Source: Oleidesulfovibrio alaskensis DSM 16109 (lineage in GTDB: Bacteria > Desulfobacterota > Desulfovibrionia > Desulfovibrionales > Desulfovibrionaceae). From it: DNA of 64,000 bases. The translations under genes and the position numbers were made by a program. Of this stretch, positions 34,042 through 42,667 are shown one piece after another. Every line of letters begins with the position of its first letter. Position 1 is the first letter of the stretch. The stretch lies in assembly GCF_000482745.1 (NCBI RefSeq), contig NZ_KI519494.1, positions 1-64,000 on the forward strand. Reading direction: 5' to 3'. Under the pieces are notes generated by a model. The model was not told the DNA's origin. It made no database searches and saw only the letters and a program-made list of their open reading frames with translations.

Positions 34042-35067
34042 TTATGCCGACTTGCCGAAGGGGCAGACCGGATATCTGCACGGTTCGCATCCTGCGCAGA
34101 AACCGCCGTGAGCCAGCGAGGCAATGTCCTGCCTGGTTACCGGCTGCCCTGCCAGCAGACGGGGCACCACCAGATCAAAAATGCTCGCGCGGTAGTACAT
34201 GACGCAGCCGGGCAGCCCCAGAACGGGCACATCGCCCAGATACGCCAGCATGAACATCACCCCCGGAAACGTGGGTGAGCCGTAGGTCACCACGTCGGCT
34301 CCGGTGGAACGTATGCTGGCAGGTGTCTGGTCGTCGGGGTCCACACTCATGCCGCCGGTCACCACCACCATGTCCGCGCCTTCTGCGACAAACGAAAGTA
34401 TGGCGGCACGGGTGGCCTGCGGGTCGTCGCCCACAAAGGTCTGTCCCATGACGGATGAACCGAGCGCAGCGAATTTTTTGCGCATGACCGGTCCGAATTT
34501 GTCTTTGATGCGGCCGTGGAGAATTTCATTGCCGGTGGTCACGGCCCCCACCCTGAACTGACGCAGCGGGGCGACCTGCACCACCGGATAGTGGGCGGCG
34601 CAGATGGCTTCCACCTGTTCTATGCGTTCGCGTTCTATGACCAGCGGCACAATGCGTGTACCCGCCACAGGCCGGGCCATGGGAATGTGCTGGTTGGTGT
34701 GCATGGTGGCCAGCACCACGTCGGGCACGCTGTTTATGGCGGCCAGCGCCTGCGTGTTGATCTGCAGCAGCCCCGGTTCGGCGATGAAGTTGATGCGGCC
34801 CTCGCTGCATTCCGAAAGAGATATGCCCGGTCCGGCAGCCGCTTCGGCTATGCGCCGCGCGGCTTCATCCTCATGTATGTGCGTGTCGCCCAGCGAAAGA
34901 ACATAAAGATGTTCCTTGCCGATGTTCAGCAGGTGGGGAATGTCTTCTGCGGTGATGACATGGCCTTTTTTGAATGCGCGGCCTTTGAATTCTCCGGGAA
35001 CGATACGGGTCAGGTCGTGGCAGAGCACGGTGCCGACAGCTTCCTGAACAGGGATGGATTTCATCAT
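34042..35067 (-). CDS. MoeA-like molybdopterin-binding protein
   Basis: 341 aa with a MoCF_biosynth/MoeA core: VTTGNEILHGRIKDKFGPVM, FVGDDPQATRAAILSF, MVVVTGGMSVDPDDQTPASI (molybdopterin-binding GGMS) and VLGLPGCVMYYRASIFDLVVPRLLAG. The N-terminal part (IPVQEAVGTVLCHDLTRIVPGEFKGRAFKKGHVI) is MoeA-like as well. The C-terminal tail is a cysteine cluster, GGFCAGCEPCRYPVCPFG, not found in classical MoeA and possibly a metal or iron-sulfur site. Start ATG 35067 with GGAG; an immediately following ATG (35064) is equivalent. First gene after the sigma-54 promoter and 108 nt before mop, so it probably loads metal or cofactor for Mop. Confidence 0.9.
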   Translation of the reverse strand: MMKSIPVQEAVGTVLCHDLTRIVPGEFKGRAFKKGHVITAEDIPHLLNIGKEHLYVLSLGDTHIHEDEAARRIAEAAAGPGISLSECSEGRINFIAEPGLLQINTQALAAINSVPDVVLATMHTNQHIPMARPVAGTRIVPLVIERERIEQVEAICAAHYPVVQVAPLRQFRVGAVTTGNEILHGRIKDKFGPVMRKKFAALGSSVMGQTFVGDDPQATRAAILSFVAEGADMVVVTGGMSVDPDDQTPASIRSTGADVVTYGSPTFPGVMFMLAYLGDVPVLGLPGCVMYYRASIFDLVVPRLLAGQPVTRQDIASLAHGGFCAGCEPCRYPVCPFGKSA

Positions 35068-35111
35068 GACGAGGCGTCTCCGGTAGAGCGGCAGAGCCGT
35101 TGCTGATTTTT

Positions 35112-35133
35112 CATATGCCTGTGCAGGCATATG
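35112..35133. other. Perfect inverted repeat in the MoeA-like/mop leader
   Basis: CATATGCCTG (35112-35121), two bases, CAGGCATATG (35124-35133). As RNA this would be a 10-bp hairpin ending 45 nt before the start codon; as DNA it is a 22-bp operator-like palindrome. Confidence 0.7.
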
Positions 35134-35266
35134 AACTGTTCTTAAAAAAGACACAAAACGTGTCTGTACACACAGCGCAGCTGCCGTGCGGCAGACGCTG
35201 CGTTGTTTGCGGTGCCACATGGCACTTCGGGGGCCGGTGCCGCACACAGCGGCTGCCGGTATATAC

Positions 35267-35281
35267 GCAAAGAACGGGCCA
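35267..35281 (-). promoter_or_regulatory. Sigma-54 (-24/-12) promoter for the MoeA-like/mop block
   Basis: On the minus strand TGGCCCGTTCTTTGC has GG and GC elements separated by exactly 10 bp, as required for RpoN promoters. It lies 200 bp upstream of ATG 35067. Flanks (AAAACTGG and TTTGCGTATA) resemble those of the adh promoter at 48911. Confidence 0.85.
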
Positions 35282-35354
35282 GTTTTATATGGTTAGTGAT
35301 ATAGCATTGTTATGTATTATTGTATGCCTTCACGTGGGCTGTGTCATCCGTTAA

Positions 35355-35374
35355 TTTGTGCTAAAAAGCACAAA
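35355..35374. promoter_or_regulatory. Inverted repeat, candidate activator-binding site
   Basis: TTTGTGCT (35355-35362), AAAA, AGCACAAA (35367-35374): perfect 8-bp arms. It lies about 75 bp upstream of the -24 element, a usual place for a sigma-54 activator site. The neighbouring NtrC-type regulator is the obvious candidate to bind it. Confidence 0.6.
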
Positions 35375-35519
35375 GTCTGCCTGCGTCGTACTGAAAAACA
35401 TTGATAATCTGGCACGTTATCATGTGTGTCATTGTGACCCTGTTTTATATCGCCGTTGAGTCACTTTGTCACATCTTTCAAGTCGCCTGTGCGTATAGGT
35501 TATTCTTTGTGTTCTGCGG

Positions 35520-36855
<1,336 letters not shown>

Positions 36856-36863
<8 letters not shown>

Positions 36864-38088
36864 GTTGTTCTCCGCGGTTGCCGGGTAGCGTTACGGTGAA
36901 TTGCGATCCTTTGCCTTCCGTGCTTGTGACGGTTATTTCGCCGCCGTGCTTGCGGACTATGGAATAACAGGTGGAAAGACCGATGCCGATGCCCTTGCCC
37001 ACGTTTTTGGTGGTGAAGAAGGGTTCGAAAAGTTTGTCTATGTTGTCCGGCGGAATACCGCAGCCCGTGTCGCTGACAATGAGTTTTGCGCCGCTTTCGC
37101 CGAAGGGGGCTGTTTCCACGGCCAGCACGCCGGAAAAGTAGCAGCGGTCTTTGTTTCCGGTTTCGCTCATGGAGTCGAGCGCATTGGTCAGCAGGTTGAG
37201 CACCACCTGTTTCAGCTGGGCTTCGTCGCCGAAAATATGAGGTACGGTTTCGTCAAGGTTCAGATTGACCTTGATGTTGTGATGCTTTTTGAAGTGGTTG
37301 TGCAGCAGCCAGACCGTTTCCGAAACCACGGAGTTGAGACTGAGCTGCGAAAACTCCGCCGAGGAGGGACGGCTGAAGGTCAGAAGTGTCTGTACGATGT
37401 CCTGACAGCGCAGACATTCTTTGAGAATGGTGTCGGTGTATTCCTGAAAGTCGGTGAACAGCTGGTCATCCACCAGTCCGCGCAGCTTGGGCAGACGACG
37501 CCGGATGCCTTCGGCAAAGCCTGTCACCGCCGTAAGGGGGTTGTTTATCTCGTGTGCGACACCGGCTGCCAGCACACCCATGGTGGCCATTTTTTCGGCC
37601 TGATAGAATTTCGCCTGATATTCTTTTTCCAGTGTCACATCGCGTTTGAAAATGAGCACGCGGTGTTCGGGCAGGTACGGGCTTTTAAGCGGCGATGCCA
37701 CCATCTCGAACTGCATGTTGCGTCCGTTGATGCGGAAAATGGCAGTCTCGCGGCATACCGTGTCCGTGCTGAGCGAGCGGAACGCGGGACATTCGCGGCA
37801 GGGGGTGTGGGAATGCCTGAAGTATTTGTAGCAGTACTGTCCGTGGGGGTCGCTGTCGGGGAACAGCTGCATGAACACATGGTTTACCGAGATGATGCGC
37901 AGGTCTTCGGAAAGCACCATCATCACATCGGTAATGCCGTCAAGGATGGCGGCTGTTTCGCGGCGCTGTTCCTCCAGCTCCTTGTTGCTTTCTTTCAGTT
38001 CCTCAATGCTCTGCTGGAGTTCCTGAAAAAAATTCAGCTTGCTGTGTTCAATGCCGACAAGGTCTTCTATGGTTGTTTTGCCTTTCAT
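36856..38088 (-). CDS. Sensor histidine kinase with PAS domain (soluble)
   Basis: 410 aa. A coiled-coil start (about 15-45) is followed by a PAS domain (about 47-165) containing CYKYFRHSHTPCRECP, a cysteine-rich variant typical of anaerobe kinases. The HisKA helix with the phospho-His is at GVAHEINNPLTAVTGFAEGI (about residue 190). The HATPase domain has NLLTNALDSM (N box), VSDTGCGIPPDNIDKLFEPFFTTK (G1/F) and GKGIGIGLSTCYSIV (G2). No membrane segment is visible, so it senses a cytoplasmic signal, possibly redox or aldehyde state. Start ATG 38088 overlaps the alcohol dehydrogenase stop by one base (TAATG). The pair with the next gene is a standard two-component system. Confidence 0.93.
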
Positions 38089-39230
38089 TACCAGGCCTCT
38101 TTGCATATCCCCATCAGGTCAGCCCAGGTGGCTTCGCGCGGGTTGGTAAGTGCGCATTCGTCCGGCACCGCCATTTTGCATATCTGCTCCAGCTGACTGT
38201 CGTCGGGCAGAATATCACGCAGTCTGGTGGTGACCTGCAGCGAACGGAACATGTGTTCCAGCTGTTCTATGCCCTCCAGTGCGCGGCCGGCTCCGGCGGT
38301 GTCGCAGCTTTGCAGCACCACGGCGGCGATGTTGTCCATTTTTTCGCGGCACACAGGCAGGTTGTACCGCATGACGTGCGGCAGCAGTACCGGATGCACC
38401 AGCCCGTGCAGCACGTCGTAGCGTCCGCCCAGCGAGTGCGCCAGCGCGTGCCCTATGCCCAGCCCGGCATTGCTGAAAGACATGCCCGCCGCGGTACTGG
38501 CGATGCTCAGCTTTTCCAGTGCCGAGGGGTTGCGCGTGCGGGCTGCCGTTTCCAGATTTTCCATGATCAGCCGGATGGCATACAGCGCCTGCGTCTCCGT
38601 AAACGGAGAAGCCAGCCGCGATACATAGGATTCAACCGCGTGGGCCAGCGCGTCTATGGCCGAAGCGAGAATCAGTTCCACGGTTTTTGTGAGCAGAAGA
38701 GAAGGGTCTATGATGGAGACGTTGGGCACCAGCGAACGGCTGATGATGGACATTTTGAGCTGCCGCTCCACGTCGGTGATAATACAGTACTGTGAAATGT
38801 CAGAGCCGCTGCCCGCCGTGGTGGGGATGAAAATCATGGGCGGCAGGGGACGCATGATGCGGTTGGCGCCCTCGTAATCATGAATCCGCCCGCCGTTGCT
38901 GGCAATGGTGGCAATGCCCTTGGCGGCGTCAATGGGGCTGCCGCCGCCGAGACCGATGATGAGATCGGCGCGTTCTTCAGTGTACAGACGGGCGCCCTCG
39001 TGCACCTGCCAGTCTCGGGGGTTGGAATCCACATCGTTGTAATAGACGCATTCCAGCCGGTCTTCGGAAAGAATGTCAATGACGTGCTGCACCCAGCCCG
39101 CCTTTTCCAGCCCGGGATCACTTACCAGAAATATCCGTCTTGCTCCGAGCCGCAGCGCACACTGTGCAAGATACCGCAGGCTGGAGTTGCCGAAGATGAC
39201 TTCCGGAATAGCGAACTTCGTTACCGACAT
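38088..39230 (-). CDS. Iron-containing (group III) alcohol dehydrogenase
   Basis: 380-aa NAD(P)-dependent dehydrogenase. N-terminal Rossmann-like part: GGGSPIDAAKGIA (about residues 94-106) and PTTAGSGSDISQYCIITD. Metal ligands are expected at the Asp before ALAHAVESYVS and the His within it, then GHALAHSLGG and the His of LHGLVHP. The spacing is that of the Fe-ADH family. Compared with the second enzyme at 47649 it differs strongly and looks less highly expressed. Being translationally coupled to the kinase suggests it acts in, or reports on, the same alcohol/aldehyde response. Substrate not predictable from sequence. Confidence 0.93.
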   Translation of the reverse strand: MSVTKFAIPEVIFGNSSLRYLAQCALRLGARRIFLVSDPGLEKAGWVQHVIDILSEDRLECVYYNDVDSNPRDWQVHEGARLYTEERADLIIGLGGGSPIDAAKGIATIASNGGRIHDYEGANRIMRPLPPMIFIPTTAGSGSDISQYCIITDVERQLKMSIISRSLVPNVSIIDPSLLLTKTVELILASAIDALAHAVESYVSRLASPFTETQALYAIRLIMENLETAARTRNPSALEKLSIASTAAGMSFSNAGLGIGHALAHSLGGRYDVLHGLVHPVLLPHVMRYNLPVCREKMDNIAAVVLQSCDTAGAGRALEGIEQLEHMFRSLQVTTRLRDILPDDSQLEQICKMAVPDECALTNPREATWADLMGICKEAW

Positions 39231-39580
39231 GCCGCCTCCTCGGAGCGTATAAAGAAAATCAGTCTTGTTGATACCCGCTTATCTCCCGTTAGGGCAAGCC
39301 CGTGAACAAAAATTGCTTATGCTTTTCAGGACATAATAAATATCCGTCGTGCCCCTCATGTGCAGTGTCGCGGTGTCCGGCGTACCATAATCATCAACCG
39401 TCTGTAAAAGTGCAGTTACTGCCGGACGCGTTATAAAGACCGTTATTTTGTGCCATGTCTCCGTACGTTCTGTTGACCTGTATGCAGCACAATATATATT
39501 CAAATGATGAGGGACCGTGCCTGCACTGCGTGGCAATAGTGCCTTTTGCGCATGCATGTTTCTGCAACAACGGGGGATTT
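39231..39580. other. Intergenic region with a sigma-70-like promoter
   Basis: 350 bp between the divergent alcohol dehydrogenase and small-protein genes. No additional gene is visible. It is moderately AT-rich. A plus-strand promoter is annotated separately at 39473. No -24/-12 element was found for the alcohol dehydrogenase gene. Confidence 0.55.
39473..39500 (+). promoter_or_regulatory. Sigma-70-type promoter for the small gene at 39581
   Basis: TTGACC (39473-39478), 16-bp spacer, TATATT (39495-39500). Transcription would start near 39507, giving a leader of about 75 nt. Confidence 0.6.
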
Positions 39581-39775
39581 ATGAAAATAGCTGTGGAAAT
39601 AACAGTGTTCGGCCATGTGATAAAAGAGGTCGTAGACTATCCCGGGCAGCCTGCTTCGCAGGCGGAAGTCATCCAGTGGCTGATGAATCAGACCGGTTAC
39701 CGCTGGGCAGATTACGAAAATGCCGCAGCCGAGGACAGGCAGATATACCATCTGGATGATTCCGTGGTGCACTGA
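39581..39775 (+). CDS. Small hypothetical protein, 64 aa
   Basis: MKIAVEITVFGHVIKEVVDY followed by a polar C-terminal half with WLMNQTGYRWADYENAAAEDRQIYHLDDS. It has no cysteines or membrane segment. I do not recognise the family. The start has a GGGGG SD four bases upstream and a promoter and terminator of its own, so it is likely a real single-gene transcript. The frame is open further upstream but the extra residues look random. Confidence 0.65.
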   Translation: MKIAVEITVFGHVIKEVVDYPGQPASQAEVIQWLMNQTGYRWADYENAAAEDRQIYHLDDSVVH

Positions 39776-39803
39776 CCGTGCCTCAGGGCACGCAGGCATA
39801 TAC

Positions 39804-39833
39804 AGGCCTCCGGCAGCATGCTGCCGGAGGCCT
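39804..39833. terminator. Bidirectional terminator
   Basis: AGGCCTCCGGCAG (39804-39816), CATG, CTGCCGGAGGCCT (39821-39833): 13-bp perfect stem between the convergent small gene and the TrfA-like gene. Confidence 0.8.
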
Positions 39834-39845
39834 TTCACGTTCATG

Positions 39846-40646
39846 TCATCCTCTGCTGATGACGATGCCTGCTTCGTCTTCGCCCCGTACGGGCAATGCG
39901 CCGGCGGTGCAAAGCTGTCGTACCGTGGCGTGCAGCGCCGTGCGGCTTCCGGCGCAGCCGCCGGAAAGCGGCCCCAGCTGGTCAAAGGGAATACACATCT
40001 CGCTGCTTACGTATACCATGCCGTGCAGCCAGCGTTCCAGCGAACGGGCGCGCAGGGCAAAACGGCTGCGGGTGAAGGACCGCATGTCGGGCAGCGAGCG
40101 CAGTGCGGCAAAAACCTGCGGCGAAAATTCCACAACGCAGCGGTCCTGAGTGCTGTCCAGCAGCAGTCTGTTGATGATGCGCAGCGTGTAGTGCAGTCTG
40201 CCGTTGGAAACTTCAAGCAGGCCGCAGGCCATGCGCTGCAGACTAAGGGCTGTTTTGCGCCGCGTGGCGCGGTCGTCAGGCCTTTTCATGGCTCTGGCTA
40301 TGCCGCCCGTCATCATGCCCACGCAGGTGCCTGTGCGTCTGCCGGTATGTGCCGAGCTTTCCATGCAGGCCAGCAGTACATCAAGGTCGAACTGGTCAAG
40401 GCGTTCTCCGGAATACAGCATGGTACGTGCGGAATCTGTGGATGCCAGCGGCAGCCTGCTGACCACCGGCCTTTTGCGGGCGTACACGGCCTGAAAGAGG
40501 TCCGACGCCAGCAGCGCCGACGGCGGCAGGTGCATGAACACCGCCTCGTTGTGCAGGATGGGTGTGCTGCGCTGTACGGCATGGGCCGGTCTGCGTTCCG
40601 CGGGGGCGGATTCACTTTCCAGTCGGTCGAATTCATCATAGAGCAT
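39846..40646 (-). CDS. TrfA-like (plasmid replication-initiator family) protein
   Basis: 266 aa. Its order of motifs resembles TrfA initiators of RK2-type plasmids: LPPSALLASDLFQAVYARKRPVVSR, then the key MLYSGERLDQFDLDVLLACM, a winged-helix-like middle (RRKTALSLQRMACGLLEV), and SLERWLHGMVYVSSEMCIPFDQLGPLSGG. TrfA binds iterons and opens plasmid origins. Here no plasmid backbone, iterons or partition genes are seen, and the gene lies 100 nt beyond flxA on the same strand. It may be a domesticated DNA-binding protein or regulator. Weak family similarity by eye; an unrelated winged-helix protein is the alternative. Confidence 0.6.
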   Translation of the reverse strand: MLYDEFDRLESESAPAERRPAHAVQRSTPILHNEAVFMHLPPSALLASDLFQAVYARKRPVVSRLPLASTDSARTMLYSGERLDQFDLDVLLACMESSAHTGRRTGTCVGMMTGGIARAMKRPDDRATRRKTALSLQRMACGLLEVSNGRLHYTLRIINRLLLDSTQDRCVVEFSPQVFAALRSLPDMRSFTRSRFALRARSLERWLHGMVYVSSEMCIPFDQLGPLSGGCAGSRTALHATVRQLCTAGALPVRGEDEAGIVISRG

Positions 40647-40746
40647 GGTTAGTTCTCCCGGCAGTCTGTTGTGATGGCGCAGCCCGTGCCCGGCGCAGGA
40701 ACCGCCGGCGGGGATGCCGCGCCGGCGGTTCCGGGCAGTTGCGCGG

Positions 40747-41586
40747 TTACAGCTCGTTGGGCAGTTTTTTCAGCTGGGCATAGCTGAAAACAGGCCCGTC
40801 CTGACAGACGTATTCTGTGCCGATGTTGCATCGGCCGCATATGCCCACGCCGCACTTCATGCGTTTTTCCAGCGTGGTGATGATCTGCTCGTCGGCAAAG
40901 CCGAGTTCATGCAGCGCCTGTATGGTGAACTTGATCATGATGGGCGGTCCGCAGGTGACTGCCACGGCATTCTGCGGCGAAGGATTCATTTCTTTCAGAA
41001 TGTTGGGTATGAGGCCCACTCTGTGGGGCCATTCGTCGGCGGGGTTGTCCACCGTGAGCACCGTGTGCATGTCGTCGCGTTCCAGCCATTGCGGCAGCTC
41101 ATAGCTGAACGCCATGTCCGCAGGGCTGCGTGCGCCGTACAGCAGTGTTATTTTGCCGTAGTCTCCGCGGTTGTCCAGCATGTAGAGCAGCAGTGTGCGC
41201 AGCGGTGCCATGCCGATGCCGCCACCTATGAAAACGATGTCTTTGCCCTGCATCTGCCTGTACGGAAAGGCGTTGCCCAGCGGGGCGCGCACACCTATCT
41301 GGTCGCCGGCACGCAATGAGTGCAGTTTGCCTGTCAGTTCGCCCACCTTCATCACGCTGAACTGCAGGTATTCTTTGCGGGTGGGCGGCGAATTGATGAC
41401 AAAGGTTGATTCTCCCGCGCCGAAGACGGAAAGCTGTCCCACCTGCCCCGGTTCAAACTGGAAGTTGTCCATGGCTGCGGGGTCGTTCAGCCTGACGCGG
41501 AACGTTTTGATGGCGGGTGTTTCGGTGACGACTTCCTGTATGGTCGCCATGTAGGGCAGATACAGATTATCCTGCGGGCTATTCAT
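40747..41586 (-). CDS. flxA: FlxA, FAD/NAD(P)H-binding oxidoreductase subunit of Flx-Hdr
   Basis: Flavin subunit that exchanges electrons with NAD(H) in the FlxABCD-HdrABC complex. FAD site: EPGQVGQLSVFGAGESTFVINSPPT; NAD site: GKDIVFIGGGIGMAPLRTLL and VTCGPPIMIKFTIQAL; C-terminal [2Fe-2S] site: RMKCGVGICGRCNIG plus VCQDGPVFSY, as in dihydroorotate dehydrogenase electron-transfer subunits. 279 aa. Start ATG 41586 lies inside the end of flxB (8-nt overlap). The complex is known in D. vulgaris to couple NADH oxidation to ferredoxin and DsrC-type disulfide reduction during ethanol metabolism. Confidence 0.94.
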   Translation of the reverse strand: MNSPQDNLYLPYMATIQEVVTETPAIKTFRVRLNDPAAMDNFQFEPGQVGQLSVFGAGESTFVINSPPTRKEYLQFSVMKVGELTGKLHSLRAGDQIGVRAPLGNAFPYRQMQGKDIVFIGGGIGMAPLRTLLLYMLDNRGDYGKITLLYGARSPADMAFSYELPQWLERDDMHTVLTVDNPADEWPHRVGLIPNILKEMNPSPQNAVAVTCGPPIMIKFTIQALHELGFADEQIITTLEKRMKCGVGICGRCNIGTEYVCQDGPVFSYAQLKKLPNEL

Positions 41587-42667
41587 GAGCTTGCTCCGGC
41601 GTTGCGCATTGCGCCCGCTGCATGGCACTGTGCACGATGCGGCGGATGTCCATGGTTACGGGGCAGGAGCTGATGCACCGGCCGCAGCCGACGCACGAAA
41701 GAGCCCCGTCGTGTATTCTGGGATAATAGCTGAACTTGTGTCCGATGCGGTTGCGGTAGCGGTGGGCTTTGGTCGGGCGCGGATTGTGCCCGCTGCCTTC
41801 CAGTGTGAACTGGAAAGACATGCAGTTATCCCACGTGCGCAGTCTTCTTCCTTCCAGCCCGTTGCTTTCATCCGTGATGTTAAAACAGTAGCAGGTGGGG
41901 CACAGATAGGTGCACGCCCCGCAGCTGAGGCATTTGGCCGTGACTGACTGCCAGAACTCCATATCGTCGAACAGCGCCGCCACGGGTTCCGGCGCGGCCG
42001 TGAAATCGGCCGGGGCGCAAGGCACGGCCGCGCGGGCTGCAGCGCATACGTCCGCGGCTTCCTCTTCTCTGTGAGCGGCTTCGGTAAACAGCGGGTGCCG
42101 CAGCACTGCTTCGCCGGCCTGAGTCAGCGGGCGCACGATGAAGCCGTCCTGCACAGGGGTGAACAATATGTCGCTGCCTTCGGTATCATCGGGCGCACCG
42201 CCCACGGCTGTGCAGAAACAGCTCTGTTCCGGACGGGTGCAGACGACGGAGGCCACCACGGTGGCTGCACGCCGCGCCGTGTAGTAAGGATCTTTGCCCC
42301 TGCCGGCATCGTATACGCGGTCAAACACCGTGAACGCCCGTGCGTCGCAGGGGCGCGGCCCGAAAAGCAGTACAGCCCCCTGTGGCATGACGGGCTGCAC
42401 GTCCAGCGAGGTGCTTCCGTCTTCCTGCTTTGCGTAGCTGAACTCAAGCAGAGTCTCGCAGGCCGGTAGCAGTACGTTTTTGGGCGGGGTCTGTGCCTGT
42501 CTGTCCAGTTCAAGCGCCTGTGTCTGCGCGGCGGCGTCCTGCGCGCAAAGCCGGTGAAAGCGCACGCCTGTCTTGTCGCGCAGCGGTGCGTACACCGTGT
42601 GCGTGGCAGCCGTGTCCGCCAGCCATGCGGCAATGTCGCCGCGTTGTATGAACAAGGTCGTTGCCAT
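41579..42667 (-). CDS. flxB: FlxB, ferredoxin-type iron-sulfur subunit
   Basis: 362 aa. The N-terminal two thirds carry Cys residues in SCFCTAVGG and the CxxCxxCxxxC sets CLSCGACTYLCPTCYC and CVGCGRCISSCPVTMD for two [4Fe-4S] clusters (about residues 245 and 325). It resembles the beta subunits of anaerobic sulfite reductase and hydrogenase (AsrA/HydB-like), which pass electrons between a flavoprotein and a ferredoxin-like partner. Start ATG 42667 overlaps flxC by one base (TGATG). Acts in the cytoplasm between FlxA and FlxC/D; exact path is inference. Confidence 0.9.
   Translation of the reverse strand: MATTLFIQRGDIAAWLADTAATHTVYAPLRDKTGVRFHRLCAQDAAAQTQALELDRQAQTPPKNVLLPACETLLEFSYAKQEDGSTSLDVQPVMPQGAVLLFGPRPCDARAFTVFDRVYDAGRGKDPYYTARRAATVVASVVCTRPEQSCFCTAVGGAPDDTEGSDILFTPVQDGFIVRPLTQAGEAVLRHPLFTEAAHREEEAADVCAAARAAVPCAPADFTAAPEPVAALFDDMEFWQSVTAKCLSCGACTYLCPTCYCFNITDESNGLEGRRLRTWDNCMSFQFTLEGSGHNPRPTKAHRYRNRIGHKFSYYPRIHDGALSCVGCGRCISSCPVTMDIRRIVHSAMQRAQCATPEQAHE

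Larger units (their letters stand above)
35068..35519. other. Regulatory region between the MoeA-like gene and the response-regulator gene
   Basis: 452 bp without a gene. It holds the leader of the MoeA-like/mop transcript with a perfect inverted repeat (35112-35133), a -24/-12 promoter (35267-35281), and a perfect 8-bp inverted repeat at 35355-35374. Further GTGAC/GTCAC elements lie around 35432-35470. It also receives the 3' end of the response-regulator gene; no clear terminator for it was found. Confidence 0.7.

Noticed and set aside
31195..34278. 1027-codon plus-strand frame opposite mop
   Set aside because: Mirror of the biased codon use of mop; no SD and Gly/His/Val-rich nonsense composition.
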